Source: a virus. From it: a stretch of DNA of 34,579 nt. How positions within the stretch are numbered: the first letter of the stretch is position 1; each line of letters opens with the position of its first letter. The position numbers and the translations under genes are program-made. Below, piece after piece: positions 26,486 to 33,579 of the stretch. The notes under the pieces are model-generated. The model searched no databases. It saw only the letters and a list, made by a program, of their open reading frames with translations, and had not been told where the DNA came from. The stretch lies in the IMG/VR virus record IMGVR_UViG_3300032294_003198, positions 1 to 34,579 of that record; one strand, 5' to 3'.

Positions 26486-27229
26486 ATGCTACCTACCAGA
26501 AGAAAAGTGTCTAGCGTTGTATCTGAGTCCAGAACACTGTTGGACCGCAGGCTCATAGCTGAAACCGGCGTTGTGCCAGATGGGTTCAAGTTGATCAGAG
26601 ACACATTTTCATTCGACATCATCGATAAGAAAAATGTAGTAGTCGAAGGCAAGAATGGGTCAGAGGTCCACGTAATGAGGGTCTCTGGCCTGATTCAAAT
26701 GGGCGATCGCGAGAACGCCAATGGCAGGCTTTACTCAACAGCTGATGTGTTGAGACCAGCCGTTCAAAATATACAGGAAGACGTGCAGTCGAGAGCGGTT
26801 ATGGGAGAGTACGATCACCCCGCAGACGCTAAGATACACCTTGATAGGGTCAGTCACCTGATGACAAAGGTCTGGATGGATGGCCGCAAGGTGTATGGTG
26901 AGGCAGAGATTCTTCACAATTTGCCATGTGGTGCCTGCTTACGTGGCTTGTTTGAGCACAAGGTTCGTGTAGGCATATCCTCTAGGGGTGTTGGCGACAT
27001 GGAGGTCGTTGAGAGTTCCGGTAAAGAACTGTATCGGGTCATGCCAGGATATACGTTCGTGACATGGGATGCAGTCGCAGAGCCATCAGTCAATGGGGCC
27101 ATCCTTAACATTCAAGAGGGATTATCTCGTAGAATCAAGCCTCTAAACCAGATCAAGCATAAGTTTAAACCTGAGGTATATCAGAGTATGCTAGTTAAAG
27201 AGATAAATAAATATTTCGGGTTAAAATAA
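26486..27229 (+). CDS. 21: Prohead core protease gp21-like
   Basis: 247 residues from ATG 26486; an ATG at 26480 abuts AGGAG (26475-26479) with no spacer, so the second ATG, 6 nt away, is preferred. Landmarks of the T4 gp21 serine protease family: NANGRLYSTADVL, then GEYDHPADAKIHL with the catalytic His, the strand RKVYGEAEIL, GVGISSRG-type VRVGISSRGVGDM containing the catalytic Ser, and VTWDAVAEPSVNGAIL. The enzyme sits in the prohead core, matures itself and cleaves capsid, core and scaffold proteins before DNA packaging. The last ~150 nt are repeated in degenerate form at 28939-29072. A hairpin and the nuclease-fusion gene follow directly. Confidence 0.92.
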   Translation: MLPTRRKVSSVVSESRTLLDRRLIAETGVVPDGFKLIRDTFSFDIIDKKNVVVEGKNGSEVHVMRVSGLIQMGDRENANGRLYSTADVLRPAVQNIQEDVQSRAVMGEYDHPADAKIHLDRVSHLMTKVWMDGRKVYGEAEILHNLPCGACLRGLFEHKVRVGISSRGVGDMEVVESSGKELYRVMPGYTFVTWDAVAEPSVNGAILNIQEGLSRRIKPLNQIKHKFKPEVYQSMLVKEINKYFGLK

Positions 27230-27244
27230 ATAGTTTGGTTTAAC

Positions 27245-27269
27245 CTCGTTTAGTATATAACTAAGCGAG
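27245..27269 (+). promoter_or_regulatory. Hairpin overlapping ribosome site of the nuclease-fusion gene
   Basis: CTCGTTTAGT (27245-27254) and ACTAAGCGAG (27260-27269) pair over 10 bp with one G-U pair and an ATATA loop. The 3' arm includes part of the purine-rich GCGAGAG that precedes the ATG at 27276. Fully formed, it would mask the ribosome site. An AATAAATA late-like box (27225-27232) lies just upstream. Confidence 0.55.
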
Positions 27270-27275
27270 AGTTAT

Positions 27276-28814
27276 ATGATAGATTGGGATTCTTCAGAGC
27301 ATAACATAAATGATATTAAGAATAAATGTATAGTTATTGTGGTTTGTGAATCTTGTAATAACAAACGAGAGCAGTTGTATCAGGTGGCCAAGAGGAAGTC
27401 AACACACATATGTATGTCATGCGTAAAATCTTCTAACAAGCATGGAAGCATGAGAACAGGCCAATTGGTCACCTATAGGTGTTCCTGTGGGGCAGAAAAG
27501 GAGATGAAGTATAGACCTAGCCGATATGAAAAATGGCAATGCCATCATTGTGCTATGGTTGGTGCCCATAAAGAAGGCAAGATAAGATCAGTACACAATA
27601 CTCCATCAATAGAGGGTAGGGAGAGACTGTCTGAATTGGCTCGACAAAGATGGGCTGATCCTGAATATCGTCTTAGCATGGCGACCAAGAAAGCTCTTTC
27701 CAAAGCTAGAAGATCGGATATATCTAAACAATTGTGGAAGGATGAGGATAGATTACGAGCGTTGTCGGAATCCATTAAACGTGTGTGGTTGCAGGATGAG
27801 TATAGAAATACTAGAAGTAGACAAAGCAGGGAATGTTGGAAATCTGAAGGATACCGAATCCGGCATGCTAATGGCATGCTTAGGGACGACGCCAGACAGA
27901 GAATGCTTGCTGCGAGGGGTGCACAAAAAGGAGCAGTGAGCAATATTCAAAGGATGCTGTATTCTTTTTTGCATGATCTGAACGTCGATTTTTACGAAGA
28001 GGGAGACAAAACCAGGTTAGGATATTATTCGTTCGATTGTTTGATTCCCGCCAAATCGGGTGGTAAAGGCGGATTACTAGAATGTCAAGGAGATTACTGG
28101 CACACTCTATCCAAGACACAAGTTAAAGACCGTTCTAAATTCTCGTATATTAGCAGATACTTTCCAGAATATGAGATAATGTATATTTGGGAACACGAAT
28201 TCTATGCCAAAGACAAAGTGATAGGGCGGCTTAAGTCGAAGTTAGGGATTGAAGTAAAAGTAGAAGATTTCGACTTAAAAGATTTGGTGATAGTAGAGGA
28301 CATTAAAGTTGCAGATATAAACAGTTTTTTGGATGCTTATCATTATATAGGTAAGGGTCGATCGGGTAAAACATTTGGGGCGTATATAAATGATAAATTA
28401 ATAGCATGTGCTGTATATTCTAATTTAATAAGACAAAATATAGCACATCAATTTGATGGTGACAGTCTTGAATTGGCCCGATTGTGTATACATCCTAATT
28501 ATCAAAAACGTAATCTAGCCAGTTATTTCTTGTCTAGGACCTTCAAGAATTTGAATGTAACCAATGTGATAAGTTATTGTGATACTACTGTGGGTCATAC
28601 TGGTGCTGTTTATAAATCTTTAGGATTCATGCTGCACCATGAGGTGGATCCAGATTATTGGTATATTGACACTAATGGATGGGTAATGCACAAAAAGACA
28701 TTATATGAACGTGCCAGGAAGATGGGCACGACGGAGGCAGACTATGCCAGCCAGTTTGGATATATAAGAAAATATGGCGGTAGGAAATATTGCTTTTTAA
28801 AGAAGCTGAACTAG
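27276..28814 (+). CDS. Zinc ribbon / NUMOD-like / VSR-like nuclease fused to Mom-like acetyltransferase
   Basis: 512 residues in four visible parts. (1) Two zinc-ribbon-like sites: C24-x2-C27 with C46-x2-C49, and C69-x-C71 with C89-x2-C92. (2) About residues 108-225: repeated short basic segments with W-x-D/S-x-(E/D)-Y-R (RWADPEYRLSMATKKALSKA, LWKDEDRLRALSESIKRVW, LQDEYRNTRSRQSRECWKSE), like the NUMOD-type DNA-reading repeats of homing endonucleases. (3) About 245-330: YYSFDCLIPAK then GLLECQGDYWH, the F-D-x-x-(I/L)-P ... (L/I)-E-x-x-G-x-Y-W-H signature of VSR-like/PD-(D/E)xK nucleases. (4) About 345-455: a GNAT-like domain with ELARLCIHPNYQKRNLASYF, VISYCDTTVGHTGAVYKSLG, resembling phage Mu Mom-type DNA-modification acetyltransferases. 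Its position in a capsid operon next to duplicated protease sequence fits a homing element. Codon usage is more AT-rich than that of its neighbours. Confidence 0.78.
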   Translation: MIDWDSSEHNINDIKNKCIVIVVCESCNNKREQLYQVAKRKSTHICMSCVKSSNKHGSMRTGQLVTYRCSCGAEKEMKYRPSRYEKWQCHHCAMVGAHKEGKIRSVHNTPSIEGRERLSELARQRWADPEYRLSMATKKALSKARRSDISKQLWKDEDRLRALSESIKRVWLQDEYRNTRSRQSRECWKSEGYRIRHANGMLRDDARQRMLAARGAQKGAVSNIQRMLYSFLHDLNVDFYEEGDKTRLGYYSFDCLIPAKSGGKGGLLECQGDYWHTLSKTQVKDRSKFSYISRYFPEYEIMYIWEHEFYAKDKVIGRLKSKLGIEVKVEDFDLKDLVIVEDIKVADINSFLDAYHYIGKGRSGKTFGAYINDKLIACAVYSNLIRQNIAHQFDGDSLELARLCIHPNYQKRNLASYFLSRTFKNLNVTNVISYCDTTVGHTGAVYKSLGFMLHHEVDPDYWYIDTNGWVMHKKTLYERARKMGTTEADYASQFGYIRKYGGRKYCFLKKLN

Positions 28815-28859
28815 TCCTCCTACTCAAATATATTCTAGATCAGTCAAGCTCACGTTATT

Positions 28860-28891
28860 GGTGAGCACGGATGGTGGTGAGCACGGATGGT
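28860..28891 (+). repeat. Perfect 16-bp tandem direct repeat
   Basis: GGTGAGCACGGATGGT occurs twice head to tail (28860-28875 and 28876-28891). The first GTGAGC can also pair with GCTCAC at 28848-28853 to form a small hairpin downstream of the fusion-gene stop. It lies in a gene-free stretch (28815-29086). Confidence 0.9.
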
Positions 28892-28904
28892 TCGGACATA
28901 AACC

Positions 28905-28938
28905 AATAAAATACCTGGATCTGATCAAAAAATAAATA
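28905..28938 (+). repeat. Degenerate copy of the late-promoter block found before the scaffold gene
   Basis: About 34 bp (AATAAAATACCTGGAT, then CTGATCAAAAAATAAATA) match 32717-32751 with one substitution and one missing base. The missing base falls in the late box, turning TATAAATA into AATAAATA, so this copy is probably weakened or dead. The gp21 remnant starts immediately after it. Confidence 0.85.
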
Positions 28939-29072
28939 CAGAGCCATCAGTCAATGGGGCCATCCTGAACATACAAGAGGGATTATCTCGTAGAATCAAG
29001 CCTCTCAACCAGATCAAGCATAAGTTTAATCCTGAGGTATATCAGGGTATGAATATTTCGGCTTAAAAATAA
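28939..29072 (+). pseudogene. Duplicated 3' end of prohead protease gene
   Basis: This stretch copies the protease 3' end (27078-27229) with few substitutions and one deletion of about 19 nt near the end that shifts the frame. Of six codon differences before and around the deletion, four are synonymous third-position changes. There is no start or ribosome site, so it is a non-coding remnant. It ends beside the convergent stop of the 1000-codon gene. Confidence 0.88.
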
Positions 29073-29086
29073 TTCCTGAATATTAG

Positions 29087-32000
29087 TCAACTGCCGCCAT
29101 ATCTACCCCATATATCATCAAGCTCTTCTGGCGAAAAACCAAAGAGATCGGCATCAGTCACTTGGTCGTCGAGTGGCTGCTCATCATGTGGAGCTGGGTC
29201 GTTCATCAAGCTTAACCCGCCAAAACCCAAACCAGCATTGAATTGGTGCACGTATGTCTCCATATCAGGATCTTGTATACTATAGATAGATATACCACAA
29301 GGGATACCTTCTATCATCTTGTAGGCGGTAATAAGCAAGGCAGCATCACGTTTCAATTCTTGCAGTTCGTATTCGTTATCTTCTACAGGTGTGGCTGATG
29401 CATCATACTGAACAAAGCTAAGTGCTCGATGCAACTGCTCGGGGTTGATGTCCAAATACTCTTGAGTGGTTATCGGACGGCCATCTACTATTTTAGTGAC
29501 TATCAGGTTTAGATTATTGAAATCAGCTTCCTGATGCTTACCGTGTATCTCGTCAACGGTGAAGCCGGAGTGCTCTAGCCAATGTAGTATTCTACGGAGA
29601 TCTACCCCCTCAGATTCATATAATACATGTTCAGTCAGCAGCGAGGATAAAACATTGACATCCATCCACTCACGTTGAGGTATTTGGTCCAACCGGATAT
29701 GCCACCAGTCTTCATCCACCCGCTTAGCACCCAAGTTTTGGGCCACCTTGTCATAAGCCCGATAATATACGCTACCCTCCTCATCTTCCTTGCCACTGGC
29801 CTTGCCCCATAGTTTACCGATCTTGGTGCTGGATATAATATAGACATCCTTGATCTGTTGCATGCGGGCGGCATTAAAGCAAGCATGATAGAAGGCTTCA
29901 ATCCAATCCTTATAAAAGTTTTCTACCTTGGATTTAAATTGCGAGAAATTAGTGAGCTTGAACCTACGTTGAGCGTTGGTAACGGCTGTCGCCAAATCTT
30001 TAGTGGCCTGATTAATCTCTTGAGCCAGGCGTAAACGGATACTTGCTGGTGCGTGCGTGTACTCCCTTTTGGTCATTGCCAATTCTCGCCGCTTGTGGGC
30101 GATCAAGGACTTAGTATCTTGGATGGTCTTGGCATTCTTGGCATTAAACTGTTCTTGATTGGTCAATTCGATAGTTCGTTGTAGCAAATCTGATTGCACC
30201 TCGTTGATGTACATGCTAGTGCCATCCACGCTGCCGCCTATCCAACCCAAGTGCTTGTAAGAAGGTTTCAGAACGGAACCAGAACCTATCCTGTGCAGAT
30301 CCATAGAACTAAAGATCTCATCGGGGATATCAATATCACGGGCACCAATAGCCAGAGTAAAAGACTTACCACTCGATACTTGCCTGCCGGGTATCTTGCG
30401 GTCCAGATGATGCACGTCGTGTGGGAAAAAAGAGGAATTAGGAACCTCCTTGGTACTAATTGTCATAGGTTTAACAGGAGCCGCTCGTGCGGGTCTACGC
30501 TCACGCTGAGCATTAGCATCACGGGGAGCGCGGACCACTTTGGGTTTTTTACCCGCTATCCAATTGCTAATACTAGACTCAAGTTGAGCATCATCCATAA
30601 CTTGTATCTTGGTGCCGCCATACGAACCCACCAACAACACATCATCACCTGACAGCAAGATATCCAGAGGCTTCTTGGCCAGAGGATGGGACAATGTGAA
30701 AAGGCCATGCATCTTACCCTTTTGAACATAATTGCTGTGCTTCACATGTAACTCAGGATGCAGCCGTAACACATCCTTGAGCACTTCTCTAACCTGTGCT
30801 GCAAGGTCTTGTTCAATATCATCATTATCGTTGCCCGACGCGACATCATCTTCCCGTAAGATCCTATCCAGCTTGCGTTGGTAATTCTCACCTACTATGC
30901 TCTTCTCGAGTATGGTATGCACAGTGTTAAAAATATCTAAAGCCTGCTCATGGGTGATACGAGCAGTCAGGTGCTGGTCATTGGCGATGCCGTCTGCCTG
31001 CTTGGGGATTATTTGGATTGTATACATACCATATAAATCAGGTTCATGGATCAGTACCTGCACGTGACCGTAATCCGTATTCATCTCGATGGTCAACTTA
31101 TCATACGTTGCATGCGCTGAATTAACATTGGGAAGGTAGTCCTTAATCGTGGCCAAGATGGGTTTGGCCCAATTATTATCTCTAGCATATCTAACATTAG
31201 TAATAGAATCTGGAATAGAGATTACAGGTACATCCCGACCAGTAGCTACCATATGTAATACCCGCCATAAATTTTTACCAGCGTAATCCCTCAACTCGTC
31301 TTCGGGTACAAGCAAAGCAGATGAATAAGATGAATAATCAAAATTACCATAGATAGCTAATTTATTAACCAATTTGGCCAACCCAGCAGAAACTCGTTCA
31401 TAAGATACCGCGTCTCGGAATAATTTCTCAAGTGAGGCAGGTTTTACTATATTGTTGCCCTGGAGCGTAATCGAACTATTTGCAGATCCAGGCCATACTA
31501 CTATTTGCACATATATCTTTGTAGAAGTAGCACGGACAGACTGTAAGGGAAGATGAATTTCAACAGAAACGGATACCCTACTGATGTCGAGATCCTTATT
31601 AGCATGGGCATCCATTGGAAGCTTAAACTGATAGGACCTAATACTACGATTATCGTAATGATGGTCATTAACACTAGTAGATACACCACTATCTGCAGCC
31701 CGAGACCAATAGCCATTAAGCAGCTCATCCAAGCCCTTAGCATTATCCACACGAGCTGCAGCCTTACTAGCCAACCGCAATTCCTTAGCTATACGCTGTT
31801 GGATGAGCTGCTGTACTTGTGACCATGAATCAGCATGACCAGTTTGTTGCACCCGTAGACCAGGCTTACCATTAACCACACCAATATCTAGATCAGCCCC
31901 CGCCCACTTAATAGGATTACCACCCTTTGGCACCACCCTGGCAAACCAAGCCACAGCATTATACGTACTATGGTGGTTCATAGGAATAAATTTAAATCCT

Positions 32001-32089
32001 GCAGGTAACTGCACCCGCTGCACCAACCTATCATATAACAGAGACTGGATATCATCTCGAGGACCCTCAACAATAGTATCTAATCTCAT
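29087..32089 (-). CDS. 1000-residue minus-strand protein with EvQSD-type region, probable virion or injected protein
   Basis: 1000 residues; the reverse-strand ATG ends at 32089, with TTGAGGAAG upstream. The N-terminal ~430 residues appear to hold repeated mixed alpha/beta domains (KLDRILREDD closes this part); a second part (about 430-540) ends in an Arg/Pro-rich basic linker (RAPRDANAQRERRPARAAPV). From about 590 there is a distinct domain with GWIGGSVDGTSMYINEVQSD (near 615-635), a long helical hairpin (about 640-715), and FYKDWIEAFYHACFNAARMQ followed by VYIISSTKIGKLWG. The E-(V/I)-Q-S-D box followed by a W...A...A helix and a short strand is a recurring arrangement in large polyvalent proteins of phages and plasmids, some of which enter the host with the DNA. 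The tail is acidic. No catalytic residues are assigned. It interrupts the capsid operon in opposite orientation. Confidence 0.7.
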   Translation of the reverse strand: MRLDTIVEGPRDDIQSLLYDRLVQRVQLPAGFKFIPMNHHSTYNAVAWFARVVPKGGNPIKWAGADLDIGVVNGKPGLRVQQTGHADSWSQVQQLIQQRIAKELRLASKAAARVDNAKGLDELLNGYWSRAADSGVSTSVNDHHYDNRSIRSYQFKLPMDAHANKDLDISRVSVSVEIHLPLQSVRATSTKIYVQIVVWPGSANSSITLQGNNIVKPASLEKLFRDAVSYERVSAGLAKLVNKLAIYGNFDYSSYSSALLVPEDELRDYAGKNLWRVLHMVATGRDVPVISIPDSITNVRYARDNNWAKPILATIKDYLPNVNSAHATYDKLTIEMNTDYGHVQVLIHEPDLYGMYTIQIIPKQADGIANDQHLTARITHEQALDIFNTVHTILEKSIVGENYQRKLDRILREDDVASGNDNDDIEQDLAAQVREVLKDVLRLHPELHVKHSNYVQKGKMHGLFTLSHPLAKKPLDILLSGDDVLLVGSYGGTKIQVMDDAQLESSISNWIAGKKPKVVRAPRDANAQRERRPARAAPVKPMTISTKEVPNSSFFPHDVHHLDRKIPGRQVSSGKSFTLAIGARDIDIPDEIFSSMDLHRIGSGSVLKPSYKHLGWIGGSVDGTSMYINEVQSDLLQRTIELTNQEQFNAKNAKTIQDTKSLIAHKRRELAMTKREYTHAPASIRLRLAQEINQATKDLATAVTNAQRRFKLTNFSQFKSKVENFYKDWIEAFYHACFNAARMQQIKDVYIISSTKIGKLWGKASGKEDEEGSVYYRAYDKVAQNLGAKRVDEDWWHIRLDQIPQREWMDVNVLSSLLTEHVLYESEGVDLRRILHWLEHSGFTVDEIHGKHQEADFNNLNLIVTKIVDGRPITTQEYLDINPEQLHRALSFVQYDASATPVEDNEYELQELKRDAALLITAYKMIEGIPCGISIYSIQDPDMETYVHQFNAGLGFGGLSLMNDPAPHDEQPLDDQVTDADLFGFSPEELDDIWGRYGGS

Positions 32090-32188
32090 GATGCGACTTC
32101 CTCAACGATCATAGAAATAAAGAGCACCTACCCACGTATATTTGTCTATATGGTCATCATATGACAGCACCGCCTTCTCTCCAGTCGG

Positions 32189-32330
32189 CTAATGGATGGG
32201 TTATGTATAAAAGACATTATAGGAGCGTGCTAAGAAAATGAGTATCAAAGAGAATGATTACGCTCATCGATTTGGATATATAAGGATATATGGCGGCAAG
32301 AAATATTGCTTTGTCAAGCAATTATATTAA
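32189..32330 (+). pseudogene. Decayed 3' end of a second nuclease/acetyltransferase fusion gene
   Basis: Nucleotides 32189-32330 resemble the end of the fusion gene (about 28671-28814): NGWVM-K-R is readable first, then after a one-base frameshift DYAHRFGYIRIYGGKKYCFV, against DYASQFGYIRKYGGRKYCFL in the intact gene. The copy is more diverged than the protease remnant and has no upstream coding part; the 1000-codon gene lies where that would be. Confidence 0.82.
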
Positions 32331-32344
32331 TATCATCTGTCAAA

Positions 32345-32352
32345 TATAAATA
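32345..32352 (+). promoter_or_regulatory. Consensus late promoter TATAAATA before small gene
   Basis: A perfect TATAAATA, 18 nt before the ATG at 32371 and just upstream of AAAGGAG (32358-32364). By analogy with T4 late promoters, transcription would begin close to the ribosome site, giving a very short leader. Confidence 0.7.
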
Positions 32353-32363
32353 TAACCAAAGGA

Positions 32364-32390
32364 GAATTATATGAATTATATGAATTATAT
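32364..32390 (+). repeat. 9-bp tandem repeat spanning the start codon
   Basis: GAATTATAT occurs three times in a row, from the end of the Shine-Dalgarno through the first codons, giving three in-frame ATGs (32371, 32380, 32389) and an M-N-Y-M-N-Y-M-N N-terminus. Confidence 0.9.
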
Positions 32391-32718
32391 GAACGGACCT
32401 TTACATATGAATATGTTGGCTTCTGGCATTAATAAGACGATTAAAGCAGCATATTTTTGGATAATGAATACTTTAAATCCCAATGATTTTATCACATTTG
32501 GGTTTGAGCATGATTCGGTTTATGTGGGAGCTAGGGCTGACGTCGTCGATGGGTCATCTGGGGTGTATGGTTGGGCATTGATAGCCCACCGAGATGGAAC
32601 TGCGACACTTCAAGTTAGAGATGAAAAAGGTGGTGCAGTAACAGTAGACTTACTTAAGGCTACCAGAGTCTTAAAAAATCTTATTGATGCAGTGGATGTT
32701 AATAAAGGCGTCGAATAA
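32371..32718 (+). CDS. Hypothetical protein, 115 residues, own late promoter
   Basis: ATG 32371 has an ideal ribosome site (AAAGGAG, 6 nt away) and a perfect late box. The N-terminus repeats Met-Asn-Tyr because of a DNA slippage repeat, so the mature start may vary among the three ATGs. The rest has a helix (LASGINKTIKAAYFWIMNTL) and a beta-rich core with a GWALIAHRDGTATLQVRDEK sheet and a final helix TRVLKNLIDAVDV. No family is recognised. It lies between the fusion-gene remnant and the scaffold promoter, with no counterpart in the T4 capsid operon. Strong expression signals suggest a late product, perhaps a virion or prohead component. Confidence 0.72.
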   Translation: MNYMNYMNGPLHMNMLASGINKTIKAAYFWIMNTLNPNDFITFGFEHDSVYVGARADVVDGSSGVYGWALIAHRDGTATLQVRDEKGGAVTVDLLKATRVLKNLIDAVDVNKGVE

Positions 32719-32751
32719 TAAAATACCTGGATCTGGTCAAAAATATAAATA
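32717..32751 (+). promoter_or_regulatory. Late promoter block of the scaffold gene (intact copy)
   Basis: A perfect TATAAATA at 32744-32751 ends a 35-bp block that is repeated, in damaged form, at 28905-28938. It would start a leader of about 56 nt ahead of the scaffold ATG (32813) and drive scaffold and capsid expression. Confidence 0.72.
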
Positions 32752-32812
32752 ACGAATAGGGAATGCATTGCTCGGCAAAAATAACATTAAACGCGATTAG
32801 GAGATGAAAGCA

Positions 32813-33529
32813 ATGGATAAGATTAAGGCTCTTCTTGAGAAGGCGGGCGTCAAGCCAGAGCTGGCTACGCAGATATGCGAGTCATTGGTTCAGTATAAGT
32901 CATCTCTACGTGAACAATTCAACAAGGAGTATGCTGCCAAGGTTAAGCAGGCCAAGAAGGTCTGCCTTGAAGAGACCGAGGCGCATAAGAGAGAACTTGC
33001 ACGTCGGGTGCAGATTTTTTGTGAGACGAAGAGCGCAGCGATCGAGGCACAAATTGCTAGGCAGTCGGCCCTTAACGAAACCGAAGCCATGTCCAAGCTT
33101 ACCCGCATAGTAGGATTACTAGAGGGTGTTGAGCCAAATGGCGGGCAAAGCGGTGACGTTACAGCCACAATTGATAAGCTCAAGCAACAGGTCAAAGTCG
33201 CGACTGAGGGTAAGAAGCAGGCTGTTGAACTTGCTAACCGCAAGACTGCAATAGCTGAGAAGGCTCTAAAGCGTAACAGAGAGTTGGCTACGGCTCTGAA
33301 GACCATCGAAGAGCGTAAGCAGTCGACTCGTGCTGGTGCTGTGACTGAAAGCAGACAAGCGCCAGCATCTCGAAGAATCGATATGTCACGCGTTTCTGGT
33401 CGGGCCAGATCCACTAGGGCTACCCTTACGGAGAATCAGGATCGTCGTCCAGTTCAGCAGCGAAGACCGTCGAGCGGTGGTTTTAGCATCGACAACATAG
33501 CTGCTGGGATGGATAGCGACCTATCGTAA
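32813..33529 (+). CDS. 22: Prohead scaffold/core protein gp22-like
   Basis: 238 residues from ATG 32813; an ATG at 32804 abuts the AGGAG (32799-32803), whereas 32813 is 9 nt away. The product is almost all helix: ALLEKAGVKPELATQICESL, then a long coiled coil rich in K, E, A and Q (EQFNKEYAAKVKQAKKVCLE ... VKVATEGKKQAVELANRKTA), then a basic, disordered Arg/Ser-rich stretch and a short C-terminal GFSIDNIAAGMDS. This architecture and the position between protease and capsid genes match gp22, the main scaffold of T4-type proheads, which is degraded by gp21 during maturation. It is followed after 50 nt by the capsid gene, probably on the same transcript. Confidence 0.8.
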   Translation: MDKIKALLEKAGVKPELATQICESLVQYKSSLREQFNKEYAAKVKQAKKVCLEETEAHKRELARRVQIFCETKSAAIEAQIARQSALNETEAMSKLTRIVGLLEGVEPNGGQSGDVTATIDKLKQQVKVATEGKKQAVELANRKTAIAEKALKRNRELATALKTIEERKQSTRAGAVTESRQAPASRRIDMSRVSGRARSTRATLTENQDRRPVQQRRPSSGGFSIDNIAAGMDSDLS

Positions 33530-33579
33530 TTGATTTGAATTGACCAAGTACCTGAGCAAAGCACGAGGAGCTAGAAAAA

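Noticed and set aside
26023-26652. Minus-strand Ser-rich open frame
   Set aside because: It is the antisense of the Asp/Glu-rich tail of the acidic prohead protein and crosses into the protease gene; its Ser runs are an artefact of GAT/GAG-type codons.
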